Of a stretch of 64,000 nucleotides of DNA, positions 25,723 to 34,217 are shown one piece after another. Both the position numbers and the translations under genes were made by a program. The stretch's first letter is position 1, and the number at the start of each line of letters is the position of its first letter. The notes under the pieces were generated by a model. It searched no databases. It was given only the letters and a program-made list of their open reading frames with translations, and had not been told where the DNA came from. This DNA is from an uncultured Rhodospirillaceae bacterium (GTDB lineage: Bacteria; Pseudomonadota; Alphaproteobacteria; Azospirillales; Azospirillaceae), in contig CALBDS010000061.1 in assembly GCA_937927415.1 (NCBI GenBank), positions 155,093 to 219,092 on the forward strand, given 5' to 3'.

Positions 25723-26823
25723 ATGGGTTTCAATTGCGGCATCGTCGGCCTGCCCAACGTCGGCAAATCAACCCTGTTCAACGCGCTGACCGCCACCCAG
25801 GCGGCGGAAGCGGCGAATTTCCCCTTCTGCACGAAGGAGCCGAACGTCGGCCGCGTCGGTGTGCCCGACCCGCGGCTGGAGAAGCTGGCGGAAATCGCCA
25901 AGTCGCAGAAGATCATCCCGACCCAGCTTGAGTTCGTGGACATCGCCGGTCTGATCCGCGGTGCGTCCAAGGGCGAAGGGCTGGGCAACCAGTTCCTCGC
26001 CAACATCCGCGAGGTGGATGCCATCGTCCACGTGCTGCGCTGTTTCGAGGACGACGACATCACCCATGTGGAAGGCAACGTCGATCCGCTGCGCGACGCC
26101 GAAGTCGTGGAGACGGAGCTGATGCTGGCCGACATGGAAAGCCTGGAGCGCCAGCTCACCAGCCTCCAGAAAAAGGCCAAGGGCGGCGACAAGGACTCCA
26201 AGGTCAAGGCCGACCTGATGGAACGGGCGCTGAAGGTGCTGCAGGACGGCAAGCCCGCCCGCGTGGTGCCGCTGTCGGACGAGGAAAAGCCGGTGTTCCG
26301 GCAGTTCATGCTGCTGACGGCCAAGCCGGTGCTGTACGTCTGCAACGTCGAGGAAGCGTCGGCCGCCACCGGCAACCGCTTCTCCGAACGGGTGGCGGAA
26401 AAGGCCGCGGCGGAAGGGGCGGCCCATGTGGTCATCTCCGCCGCCATCGAGGCCGAGGTGGCGCAGCTTTCCGACCCGGCGGAAAAGGCCGAGTTCCTGG
26501 GCGCCATGGGGCTGGAGGAAACCGGCCTGAACCGGCTGATCCGCGCCGGCTACGGGCTGCTGAACCTCATCACCTTCTTCACCATCGGGCCGAAGGAAGC
26601 CCGTGCCTGGACCCTGCACAAGGGCGCCACCGCCCCCCAGGCGGCCGGCGTGATCCACACCGATTTCGAACGCGGCTTCATCCGCGCCGAAACCATCGAT
26701 TACGCCAGCTTCGTCGCCTGCAACGGCGAGCAGGGGGCCAAGGACGCCGGCAAGATGCGGCAGGAAGGCAAGGAGTACGTCGTCAACGACGGCGACATCT
26801 TCCACTTCCGCTTCAACGTGTAA
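25723..26823 (+). CDS. ychF: Ribosome-binding ATPase YchF/Ola1
   Basis: The 366-residue protein has an Obg-type P-loop (GIVGLPNVGKST), the switch region FVDIAGLIRGASKGEGLGN, and a coiled-coil insert around VVETELMLADMESLERQ. A C-terminal TGS domain covers ARAWTLHKGATAPQAAGVIH to the end. YchF hydrolyses ATP rather than GTP, binds ribosomes and affects stress responses. The last 11 bases overlap the converging Nudix gene. The ATG at 25723 gives the canonical MGFNCGIVGLPN start. Confidence 0.96.
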   Translation: MGFNCGIVGLPNVGKSTLFNALTATQAAEAANFPFCTKEPNVGRVGVPDPRLEKLAEIAKSQKIIPTQLEFVDIAGLIRGASKGEGLGNQFLANIREVDAIVHVLRCFEDDDITHVEGNVDPLRDAEVVETELMLADMESLERQLTSLQKKAKGGDKDSKVKADLMERALKVLQDGKPARVVPLSDEEKPVFRQFMLLTAKPVLYVCNVEEASAATGNRFSERVAEKAAAEGAAHVVISAAIEAEVAQLSDPAEKAEFLGAMGLEETGLNRLIRAGYGLLNLITFFTIGPKEARAWTLHKGATAPQAAGVIHTDFERGFIRAETIDYASFVACNGEQGAKDAGKMRQEGKEYVVNDGDIFHFRFNV

Positions 26824-27274
26824 GCGGCGGACGAAGGGCGGCGGCCAGCCGGATGACCCGTTCGGTTTCATCCCACGGCACCAGGGCCGCCGCCTCGTCC
26901 ACCGTGGCCCAGCGGGCTTCCAGGGCGTCGTCGGCACAGACCGCTTCGCCCGCCTCCCACTCCGCCGCGACCTCGATCAGGGTGTAGTGGTATTCCACCC
27001 GCCCTTCCCCGTCGCGGGTGATGGCGTCCACCACGGTGATCACCGACGTGGGACGGACGGTCAGGCCGGTTTCCTCCCGCACCTCGCGGGCGGCGGCCTG
27101 GAACACGGTTTCGCCGATGTCCTGCGCCCCGCCCGGCAGGCTCCATTGCCCCAGCCGCGGCGCCCGGCCCCGGCGGATCAGCAGGATCCGGTCGCCGCGC
27201 CAGACGATCACCCCCACCCCGACCCACGGGCGTTGGGGGTAGGTGCGGCGGAGTGCTGAAGCATCATCGGTCAT
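26813..27274 (-). CDS. Nudix hydrolase
   Basis: A 153-residue protein with a full Nudix box: GGAQDIGETVFQAAAREV followed by REETGL. WVGVGVIVWRGDRILLIRRG precedes it, and the family usually cleaves nucleoside diphosphates linked to another group. The precise substrate (ADP-ribose, dihydroneopterin triphosphate or oxidised dNTP) cannot be told. The ATG at 27274 has AGGA upstream; the much longer open frame beyond it is antisense to the LysR gene. Tail-to-tail overlap with ychF. Confidence 0.88.
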   Translation of the reverse strand: MTDDASALRRTYPQRPWVGVGVIVWRGDRILLIRRGRAPRLGQWSLPGGAQDIGETVFQAAAREVREETGLTVRPTSVITVVDAITRDGEGRVEYHYTLIEVAAEWEAGEAVCADDALEARWATVDEAAALVPWDETERVIRLAAALRPPLTR

Positions 27275-27388
27275 GGTGTCCTCAAGATACGGGCGAAATC
27301 CGACGAAAACGGCGGGTCTTGACAGGCCGGTGGCCCGGCGCCGACACTTCCCCCCATCCAGCCCATCATCCCGGCATGGGGTGCGCCG

Positions 27389-28309
27389 ATGGTCAAGCTT
27401 CCGATGCTCAAGCTCAACGAGATCCAGGCCTTCATCGCCGTTGCCGAAGCCCAATCGGTGCAGGAGGCGGCCAACCGCCTGCACCTGACGCAATCGGCGG
27501 TGTCGCGGCTGATTCAACGGCTGGAAACCGACCTCGGCACCGTTCTGTTCGACCGCCAGACCAAACCGCTGAGCCTGACCCGCGACGGGCAGACAGCACT
27601 TGGCCATTGCCGCCGCATCCTGAAATCGGTGGGGGATTTCGCCGACGCCTTCACCGACGACACCACGCCGCAGGGGGTTTTGTGCTTCGGCTCGTCCCAT
27701 GTGCTGGCGCGGATGCTGACCGGGGCGCCGCTGGACACGCTGCGGCAGCGGTTCCCCGCCCTGACCCTGCGGCTGCTGTCGGAATGGAGCGGCCCGATCA
27801 TCGAGCTGATTCGCAACGGCCAGTTGGACGGCGGTGTGGTGGTGTTGCCCGCCGGATCGTCCCCGCCCGCCGACCTGACCACCGAGCGGCTGACGGTGGA
27901 AGAGGTGCGCGGGGTCAGCACCCCCGCCCTGCTGGCCCGCCACGGCCGCACCCTGGCCGGGATGAACGAGGCCGGATGGGTGCTGCAGCCGGAGGGATGC
28001 TGTTACCGCGATGCCCTGACCCGCGCGCTGGAGCGGGAAAACCTGTCGCTCAACGTGCTGGTGGAAGCCTACGACCAGGATCTGCTGCTGTCGCTGGCCG
28101 GGCGGGGGGTGGGATTCACCCTGGCCCCCACCCGTCTGTTCCACAATCCCGGCACGTCGCTGGTGTCGTTCGAGGTGGAACGCTTCGCCATCACCATCGC
28201 GGTCTGGCTGGTCCGCGCCCGCCAGCGGGGCCGCATGGACCGGGTGTTCGATGTGCTGACGGATGAGTTGATGCAGGAAATCGCCCCCTATCATTCCGCA
28301 GCAGAATAA
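27389..28309 (+). CDS. LysR-family transcription regulator
   Basis: A 306-residue regulator with an N-terminal winged helix (FIAVAEAQSVQEAANRLHLT, then SAVSRLIQRLE) and a two-lobed effector domain. The ligand is unknown. It lies 135 bases before an MFS transporter gene on the same strand, the usual arrangement for regulation of an adjacent transporter, but LysR genes are more often divergent from their targets. The second ATG at 27404 is an alternative start. Confidence 0.88.
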   Translation: MVKLPMLKLNEIQAFIAVAEAQSVQEAANRLHLTQSAVSRLIQRLETDLGTVLFDRQTKPLSLTRDGQTALGHCRRILKSVGDFADAFTDDTTPQGVLCFGSSHVLARMLTGAPLDTLRQRFPALTLRLLSEWSGPIIELIRNGQLDGGVVVLPAGSSPPADLTTERLTVEEVRGVSTPALLARHGRTLAGMNEAGWVLQPEGCCYRDALTRALERENLSLNVLVEAYDQDLLLSLAGRGVGFTLAPTRLFHNPGTSLVSFEVERFAITIAVWLVRARQRGRMDRVFDVLTDELMQEIAPYHSAAE

Positions 28310-28444
28310 AGTTCCTTCACCTTATGAATTTGGCGCAAGACCGCTTCCCCGCTACAGTTGCGGCATGGCGGCGTGACCGCCCGACAACAAAAAAGCAGCG
28401 ACGAGACAAACCGGCCGAGCGCCGGGATGCGGAGGGTCTTCCCT

Positions 28445-29674
28445 ATGGAAAGCAACAGCGCCTCGTGGCGCAGTCCGGCGGTGATCGTGGCGTGCGGGTG
28501 TCTGATCGCCACCATCGGTTTCGGTGTCCGGTCAACCTATGGCCTGTTCAACACCCCCCTGTCGGAAGCCAACGGCTGGGGCCGCGACGTGTTCGCCCTG
28601 GCCCTGGCCCTGCAAAACCTGCTGTGGGGGGCGGCACAGCCCTTTGCCGGCGCGCTGGCCGACCGTCTCGGCCCGGCGCGGGTGCTGGCCGGCGGGGCGC
28701 TGCTGTACGGGTTGGGGGTGGCGCTGACGCCGCTGGCCACCTCCCCGCTCATCCTGCAACTGACCTCGGGCGTGCTGGTCGGGGTGGGGCTGGCCGGGGC
28801 GTCGTTCACGGTGGTGATCGCCGCCTTCAGCCGCCAGATGCCGCCGGAGCGGCGCACCTGGGCCGCCGGCATCGCCACCGCCGCCGGCTCCATGGGCCAG
28901 TTCCTGTTCGCCCCCATGGGGCAGGCGTTCATCGCCGCCTATGGCTGGGGCGTGGCGATGATGCTGCTGGGCGGCAGCGTCGGCTTCATCATTCTGCTCA
29001 GTTCCGCCCTGGCGGGTGGGCAGGAGAGCCACCATCATCACGCCGGCCCCGGAGCGGCGCTGTCGGCGGGGGCGGCCCTGCGCGAAGCCTTCGGCCATCG
29101 CAGCTATGTCCTGCTGGTGATGGGCTTCTTCGTCTGCGGTTTCCATGTGGCCTTCATCACCGTGCACCTGCCGCCCTATCTGAAGGATCTCGGCCTCGAT
29201 CCGGCGCTGGCGGGGTGGTCCATCGCGCTCATCGGCCTGTTCAACGTGGTGGGGTCGTACGGGTCCGGCGTGCTGGGCGGGCGGATGCCCAAGCGTTTCC
29301 TGCTGTCGTTCATCTACGCCGCCCGCGCCGCCGTCATCGCCCTGTTCATTTCCCTGCCGGTCACGCCGGTGACGGTTCTGGGGTTTGCGGCGGGCATGGG
29401 GCTCTTGTGGCTGTCCACCGTGCCGCCGACCTCGGGCCTGATCGCGGTGATGTTCGGGGTGCGCCATCTGGGCATGCTGTTCGGCGTCGCCTTCTTCAGC
29501 CATCAGGTGGGATCGTTCCTGGGGGTGTGGCTGGGCGGCGTGCTGTTCGAGCGCACCGGCTCCTATGATCTGGTGTGGTGGTTCAGCATCGCTCTCGGCA
29601 TTCTGTCGGCCCTGGTGCATCTGCCCATCGCCGAGCGCCCGGCGGCCCGCCCCGTCCTGGTTCCGGCCGAGTGA
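28445..29674 (+). CDS. MFS transporter
   Basis: The 409-residue protein has twelve predicted helices in the major facilitator layout. The loop motif between helices 2 and 3, AGALADRLGPARVLAGG, is visible. A histidine run HHHH occurs in the central loop, which could bind metal or be neutral. The ATG at 28445 is chosen for the GGAGGG site 8 bases upstream; earlier ATG codons have none. It may be a carboxylate or oxalate/formate-type carrier, but the substrate is not certain. Likely controlled by the preceding LysR protein. Confidence 0.85.
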   Translation: MESNSASWRSPAVIVACGCLIATIGFGVRSTYGLFNTPLSEANGWGRDVFALALALQNLLWGAAQPFAGALADRLGPARVLAGGALLYGLGVALTPLATSPLILQLTSGVLVGVGLAGASFTVVIAAFSRQMPPERRTWAAGIATAAGSMGQFLFAPMGQAFIAAYGWGVAMMLLGGSVGFIILLSSALAGGQESHHHHAGPGAALSAGAALREAFGHRSYVLLVMGFFVCGFHVAFITVHLPPYLKDLGLDPALAGWSIALIGLFNVVGSYGSGVLGGRMPKRFLLSFIYAARAAVIALFISLPVTPVTVLGFAAGMGLLWLSTVPPTSGLIAVMFGVRHLGMLFGVAFFSHQVGSFLGVWLGGVLFERTGSYDLVWWFSIALGILSALVHLPIAERPAARPVLVPAE

Positions 29675-30075
29675 CCGCGATGGCATCCCCCGGCAACACC
29701 CTGCCCGGCCATGGCTTCGCCCTTCTTCTGGGCGGGGCCGTGGCCGCCGTGTGGCTGGTGGCGATGGCCCTGACGCTCAAGGACGCGCAGTTGCCGGCGG
29801 AGGCCGACGGCACCGTCCTGGCGGTGTTCCCCCCCGGTTCCAGCGACGACGCCATGTTCGGCGCGGTGGTGCGGGCCGGGGGTGAGCCGTTGCGCAGCAC
29901 CTGGGTCGGTTTCGCCTGGGTGGCCCGCAGCACCGACCCCGGCTTTGCCGGGCGTTTGCGGAGCGAAGGCGCCAAGGCGGTGTTCGGCGACTTGCCGGTC
30001 GGCCCGGTGCTGGGCGGTTGCGCCGCCGTGTCGTCGGACAGCGACCGCCCCAGCGTCTACAGCCTGCGCCCATAA
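29671..30075 (+). CDS. Small membrane-anchored protein of unknown function
   Basis: A protein of 134 residues (131 if the ATG at 29680 is used). It starts with GTG overlapping the MFS stop (GTGA), so it is probably translated with the transporter. A single hydrophobic segment, GFALLLGGAVAAVWLVAMAL, lies near the N-terminus, and the rest is likely periplasmic (FPPGSSDDAMFGAVVRAGGE). I do not recognise the family. An intrinsic terminator follows at 30093-30123. Confidence 0.65.
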   Translation: MTAMASPGNTLPGHGFALLLGGAVAAVWLVAMALTLKDAQLPAEADGTVLAVFPPGSSDDAMFGAVVRAGGEPLRSTWVGFAWVARSTDPGFAGRLRSEGAKAVFGDLPVGPVLGGCAAVSSDSDRPSVYSLRP

Positions 30076-30092
30076 GCCCGGCCCATCATGAC

Positions 30093-30123
30093 AAAACCCC
30101 GCCCGGTTGCCCGGACGGGGTTT
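30093..30123. terminator. Bidirectional intrinsic terminator
   Basis: AAAACCCCG-CCCGG pairs with CCGG-CGGGGTTT around a TTG loop, with A-runs on one side and T-runs on the other, so it can stop transcription from both sides. It lies between the small membrane protein gene and the converging phaB. Confidence 0.85.
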
Positions 30124-30163
30124 CGCACCGATGCGGCCGAAGCCGATCAATGCGTCTTGCCGA

Positions 30164-30886
30164 TCAATACATGTGCTGGCCGCCGTTGACCGACAGGGTC
30201 GAGCCGGTCATGAAGCCGTTCTCGTCATCGACCAGATACAACACCGCCTTGGCGATTTCGCTGGCGCGGCCCAGACGGCCGACCGGGATGCGGGCGACGA
30301 TCTTTTCCAGCACATGGGGCGGCACGGCGCGCACCATGTCGGTGTCGATGTAGCCCGGCGCAATGGCGTTGACGGTGATGCCCTTGGCCGCACTTTCCTG
30401 GGCCAGAGCCTTGGTGAAGCCGTGGATGCCCGACTTGGCGGCGGCGTAGTTCACCTGACCGTACTGACCGGCCTGCCCGTTCACCGAACCGATGTTGACG
30501 ATGCGGCCGAAACCGCGCTCGCGCATGCTGTCGATGACGTTGCGGCACATGTTGAAGCAGGAAGACAGGTTGGTGTGGATCACCGCTTCCCACTGCTCAT
30601 AGCTCATGCGGTGCATCACGCCGTCACGGGTGATGCCGGCGTTGTTGATGACCACCTCGATGGGGCCGAGGTCGGCGGCGATGCGGGCGCAGCCGTCCTT
30701 GCATTCCTCGAACGAGGCGACGTCGAACTTGTAGACCGGAATGCCGGTCCGCGCGGAAAACTCCTTGGCGCGTTCATCGTTGCCGGCGTAGTTGGCGGCG
30801 ACCTTGTAACCGGCATCGCGCAGAGCGATTGCCACAGCCTCACCAATACCGCGCGTTCCGCCGGTCACAACTGCAACTCGGGCCAT
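30164..30886 (-). CDS. phaB: Acetoacetyl-CoA reductase
   Basis: A 240-residue short-chain dehydrogenase that reduces acetoacetyl-CoA to (R)-3-hydroxybutyryl-CoA, the monomer for PHB. The cofactor motif TGGTRGIG is near the N-terminus, NNAGITRDG follows, and the catalytic Tyr-x3-Lys is in VNYAAAKSGI. The C-terminus ends in VNGGQHMY as in other PhaB proteins. The start follows GGGGGAGGAAG. It is transcribed in the order phaA-phaB, 84 bases after phaA. Confidence 0.95.
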   Translation of the reverse strand: MARVAVVTGGTRGIGEAVAIALRDAGYKVAANYAGNDERAKEFSARTGIPVYKFDVASFEECKDGCARIAADLGPIEVVINNAGITRDGVMHRMSYEQWEAVIHTNLSSCFNMCRNVIDSMRERGFGRIVNIGSVNGQAGQYGQVNYAAAKSGIHGFTKALAQESAAKGITVNAIAPGYIDTDMVRAVPPHVLEKIVARIPVGRLGRASEIAKAVLYLVDDENGFMTGSTLSVNGGQHMY

Positions 30887-30931
30887 GAGCTTCCTCCCCC
30901 TGGTTATTCTTGGGTTTGTTTGGATCGAAGC

Positions 30932-30959
30932 GGGGGCCGCCATTGGGCGGCGGCCCCCG
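30932..30959. terminator. GC-rich hairpin between phaA and phaB
   Basis: GGGGGCCGCC pairs with GGCGGCCCCC around a short loop, a very stable stem. There is no clear T-run on the minus strand, so it may attenuate rather than end transcription, or stabilise the upstream mRNA. It could set the phaA to phaB ratio. Confidence 0.45.
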
Positions 30960-30970
30960 TTTGTCAGTGC

Positions 30971-32146
30971 TTAGTCACGGGCAACGCACAGGGCGATGCC
31001 CATGCCGCCGCCGATGCACAGGGTGGCCAGACCCTTCTTGGCATCGCGCTTCTGCATTTCGTGCAGCAGGGTGGTCAGCACGCGGGCACCCGACGCGCCG
31101 ACCGGATGGCCGAGAGCGATGGCGCCGCCGTTGACGTTCACCTTGCTGGTGTCCCAACCCAGATCCTTGTTCACGGCCAGGGCCTGGGCGGCGAAGGCTT
31201 CGTTGGCTTCGATCAGGTCGAGGTCGTCAACGGTCCAGCCGGCCTTCTTCAGGGCCAGACGGCTGGCCGGGATCGGGCCGGTGCCCATGATCGCCGGATC
31301 GACGCCGGCCGTGCCCCACGACACGATGCGGGCCAGCGGGGTGACGCCGCGCTTGGCGGCGTTGTCGGCGGTCATCAGCACCAGGGCGGCGGCACCGTCG
31401 TTGATGCCCGAGGCGTTGCCGGCGGTCACGGTGCCGTCCTTGGCGAAGGCGGCGCGCAGCTTGGCCAGGGATTCGACGGTGGTGCCGAACTTCGGATGCT
31501 CGTCGGTATCGACGATCACGTCACCCTTGCGGCCCTTGATGGTGACCGGGATGATTTCGTCCTTGAAGCGGCCGGACTTGATCGCCGCTTCGGCCTTCTG
31601 CTGGGAGGCGGCGGCAAAGGCGTCCTGCTCGTCGCGGGTCAGCTGCCACTGACGAGCGACGTTCTCGGCGGTGTTGCCCATGTGGTAGCCATGGAAGGCG
31701 TCGGTCAGACCGTCGCGCAGCATGGTGTCCAGCATTTCGGCAGGCCCCATCTTCACCCCGTTGCGCAGGTGCATGACGTGCGGGGCCTGGCTCATGCTTT
31801 CCTGACCGCCGACCACCATCACCTCGGCGTCGCCTTCACGGATGGCCTGATAGCCCAGCGCCACCGCGCGCAGGCCCGAACCGCAGAGCTGGTTGATGCC
31901 GAAAGCGGTCTTTTCGACCGGGATGCCCGCGTTCACCGCGGCCTGACGGGCCGGGTTCTGGCCGGCACCGGCGGCCAGGATCTGACCGAGGATGACTTCG
32001 GTCACCTCGGCGGCGTCGGTCTTGGCCCGCGCAAGCGCCTCACGGATGGCGATTTCGCCAAGGTAATGGGCCGGGACGCTGCTGAGACTGCCATTGAACG
32101 TACCGATCGGGGTACGCGCGGCGGCAGCGATGACAACCTCGGTCAT
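30971..32146 (-). CDS. phaA: Acetyl-CoA acetyltransferase (beta-ketothiolase)
   Basis: The 391-residue thiolase joins two acetyl-CoA molecules into acetoacetyl-CoA for PHB synthesis. The nucleophile cysteine (Cys88) is in NQLCGSG, the histidine in GGAIALGHPVGASG and the second cysteine in CIGGGMG. Length and motifs match biosynthetic thiolases. It lies 110 bases after phaC on the same strand; that gap may hold an extra promoter. Confidence 0.95.
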   Translation of the reverse strand: MTEVVIAAAARTPIGTFNGSLSSVPAHYLGEIAIREALARAKTDAAEVTEVILGQILAAGAGQNPARQAAVNAGIPVEKTAFGINQLCGSGLRAVALGYQAIREGDAEVMVVGGQESMSQAPHVMHLRNGVKMGPAEMLDTMLRDGLTDAFHGYHMGNTAENVARQWQLTRDEQDAFAAASQQKAEAAIKSGRFKDEIIPVTIKGRKGDVIVDTDEHPKFGTTVESLAKLRAAFAKDGTVTAGNASGINDGAAALVLMTADNAAKRGVTPLARIVSWGTAGVDPAIMGTGPIPASRLALKKAGWTVDDLDLIEANEAFAAQALAVNKDLGWDTSKVNVNGGAIALGHPVGASGARVLTTLLHEMQKRDAKKGLATLCIGGGMGIALCVARD

Positions 32147-32256
32147 GATAAAGCTCCTCAGGATTTGTCAGTTTTATTATGTCGTTGGACGGGCAGTCCC
32201 CGCAGGCACTTTATGCGCAAACATTGATGGGTTGCAAGGAGGCAATACACCCATTC

Positions 32257-33303
32257 CTATCCTATCGTGTTAAGCCATTCGGCAAGGGGTCGCCATACGC
32301 CGTTTTGCGCACCGGCGCTGACCACCATGCCGATATGACCGAATTGTGGCATAATAGTTTGCCCCCTAGGTATCTTTTGTATCAGACCAAGGGCCGAAGA
32401 TGGCGGCACGATCCGGTCGCGGGCGGGAATCAGCGCCAGCGTCGGCACGGTGATGGCGGCGGGGTCAACCGGCATGCCGCCGACCATCCACCGCCCTTCG
32501 GCGGTGTCGTTGCGGCCGTACCAGCCGGTCAACGCCTCCCGCGCCACGGGGGCGGCCAGCGGGATGCCGTCGTTCAGCCAATCCTCCAACGCCACGAAGG
32601 CGACGGCGGCGGGGCTGTTCATGTCCATGCGGGCAAACTGGGAAAACTTCTTCAGCGCCAGGAACGGGTCGAGCTGGGCGAACAGGGCCTGGAGCACGTC
32701 CACCGGCATCTCCCCCCACGCGTCCAGCGGACCGGCGAAGGGCTGGAACAGCGGCACCATCCGGCGGGCCAGCGTGGCGTTTTCCGCGTGGAAATCCCAC
32801 GGCGTGGCCATCAGGGTCAGCGACGCCACCCGTTCGGGCTGGCGCAGGGCCAGGGCCGCTGCCAGCAGCCCCCCCATACAGTACCCCACCACCGCCGGCG
32901 GACGGCCCACCCGCTCCGCCACCTGGCCCAGCATCCGTTCCAGCCGCCCGGCGATGTAGTCGGTCAGGGTGAAGCGGCGCTCCAGCGGCCCCGGCTCCCC
33001 CCAGTCGATGAGGAAGGGGCGGAACCCCTGCCCCGCCATCCAGCGCATCAGGCTGACCGTGCGCGACAGGTCGAGGATGTAATGGCGGTTGACCAGCGAC
33101 GGCACGAACAGCACCGGCAGCCCCGTGGCCCCCGGCTGGCCGTAATCCAGCAGCCGGCTTCCCCCTTCGCGGTGAATCACGGGCGGGTCGGGCAGGTCCC
33201 GGTGATAGGGATGGTGGCGGTAGCGTTCGATCCCCGTCATCAGGGCGTCGAGACGCCGCCGCACCTCGCGGTCAAGACTCCGGCGGAACGCGTCGTCGTC
33301 CAC
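32257..33303 (-). CDS. phaC: Polyhydroxyalkanoate synthase, class III-like
   Basis: The 348-residue protein polymerises (R)-3-hydroxybutyryl-CoA. The PHA synthase box is GYCMGG, with the cysteine nucleophile, and FLIDWGEPG and FGHIGMVVS carry the other conserved positions of the alpha/beta hydrolase. At about 350 residues it matches class III synthases, which need a PhaE partner; a candidate partner gene overlaps upstream. The start is uncertain. GTG at 33303 overlaps the partner gene by 32 bases and gives the class III length, ATG at 33414 would overlap it by 143 bases, and ATG at 33240 is too late. Confidence 0.82.
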   Translation of the reverse strand: MDDDAFRRSLDREVRRRLDALMTGIERYRHHPYHRDLPDPPVIHREGGSRLLDYGQPGATGLPVLFVPSLVNRHYILDLSRTVSLMRWMAGQGFRPFLIDWGEPGPLERRFTLTDYIAGRLERMLGQVAERVGRPPAVVGYCMGGLLAAALALRQPERVASLTLMATPWDFHAENATLARRMVPLFQPFAGPLDAWGEMPVDVLQALFAQLDPFLALKKFSQFARMDMNSPAAVAFVALEDWLNDGIPLAAPVAREALTGWYGRNDTAEGRWMVGGMPVDPAAITVPTLALIPARDRIVPPSSALGLIQKIPRGQTIMPQFGHIGMVVSAGAQNGVWRPLAEWLNTIG

Positions 33304-33988
33304 GGGCGCGAGCTGGCTTCTCAGCCGGCTGATCCGCTCCTCCAGTTCCGGCCTCCAGAACGGCGAGCCGCTCTTCAAGGACGGCAAGCCGGCGGGCGAG
33401 CACAGCAGCGTCATCGCCACCGCCGTCAGATGCAGGCTGAGCGGGCGCGGCCCCTGCCGCCGCGGCGGCGGGCCGGTTTCGGGGCCGCGGGGGTTGCCGG
33501 GGCCGGCGGGGTTTGGGCCGTTCGGATCGGGACGGTTCGGGTTTTGCCTGTCCTGATTCGGCTGACTCATGAGCACTCCACGAAGCCCCCGCGGGGGGCG
33601 GGGCGGACCAGGGGGACCAGGGGGCGGCACCGGGAGCGGCCCCCGGTGCGAAGCCGGGAGCGAAGCCGCCGCCAAACCCCGGCCCACCAAACCCCGGCCC
33701 GCCGAAACCGGATGGGGCAAAACCGGATGGGGCAAAGCCGGATGGGGCAAAGCCGGATGAGGCACCGGGGAAGCCCGGCATCCCGGCGAACGGGGCGAAG
33801 CCGCCGCTCTGCGCCATGATCTGGAACAGGCGGGCCAGCGCGTCGGCGGTGCCGGGATCGGCGGCGACCGTGGCCCATTGCTCCTGCCACAGGTCCAAAT
33901 AGCGGCGGGCCAGCACGTCCAGGGACGGCACCTCGTCAGAGGCCGGGTCTTTGGAATCGGGTGGGATGGGATCGGTCGGCTCGGGCAT
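33272..33988 (-). CDS. PhaE-like synthase partner with Gly/Phe/Ala/Pro-rich repeats
   Basis: The 238-residue protein begins with a helical region (ARRYLDLWQEQWATVAADPG) that resembles the N-terminus of class III synthase subunits or phasins. The middle is a low-complexity stretch built from FAPSG and FGGPG repeats, encoded by 15-base tandem repeats at 33706-33765. A basic segment rich in Pro, Arg and Ala and a short coiled coil (RRLAVLEERLAVLEAG) follow. The gene overlaps phaC. PhaE function is inferred from position, the synthase class and the N-terminus; a PHB granule protein is the alternative. Confidence 0.6.
   Translation of the reverse strand: MPEPTDPIPPDSKDPASDEVPSLDVLARRYLDLWQEQWATVAADPGTADALARLFQIMAQSGGFAPFAGMPGFPGASSGFAPSGFAPSGFAPSGFGGPGFGGPGFGGGFAPGFAPGAAPGAAPWSPWSAPPPAGASWSAHESAESGQAKPEPSRSERPKPRRPRQPPRPRNRPAAAAAGAAPAQPASDGGGDDAAVLARRLAVLEERLAVLEAGTGGADQPAEKPARARGRRRVPPES
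33706..33765. repeat. Four 15-base tandem repeats in the phaE-like gene
   Basis: Four copies of ACCGGATGGGGCAA-like units stand head to tail with small differences, encoding GFAPS repeats on the minus strand. Such repeats can expand or shrink by slippage without changing the frame, so length variation between strains is expected. Confidence 0.75.
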
Positions 33989-34130
33989 GGGCCGGAGTAT
34001 AAGGGGAGAAACCACCTCTTGACCAGCGGCGGACAGAGGCCGGGATCGGGGTGCGACCCGGTGTCCTGACGCCGGAGCCGCCCGGCGTTTCCATCGCCCC
34101 GTTCCATCGTCCGCTGCGGCGAACTGCCCT

Positions 34131-34145
34131 TTTGTACCGCACAAA
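34131..34145. promoter_or_regulatory. Inverted repeat TTTGT-N5-ACAAA between the phaE-like gene and phaR
   Basis: A perfect 5-base inverted repeat with a 5-base spacer lies 73 bases before phaR, in the 229-base divergent region. It is a candidate operator for PhaR autoregulation or another regulator. I cannot tie it to a known PhaR site. Confidence 0.35.
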
Positions 34146-34217
34146 GCTTGCGATGTGGGGACGGGTGGCTTAGTTCTTATGTTATGTGTCGCCCCTCTCC
34201 ACCAGGAAGATCCCGCG

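Noticed and set aside
33304..34107. Extension of the phaC frame to 34107
   Set aside because: It runs through the phaE-like gene in another frame and gives proline/arginine-rich sequence not seen in synthases.
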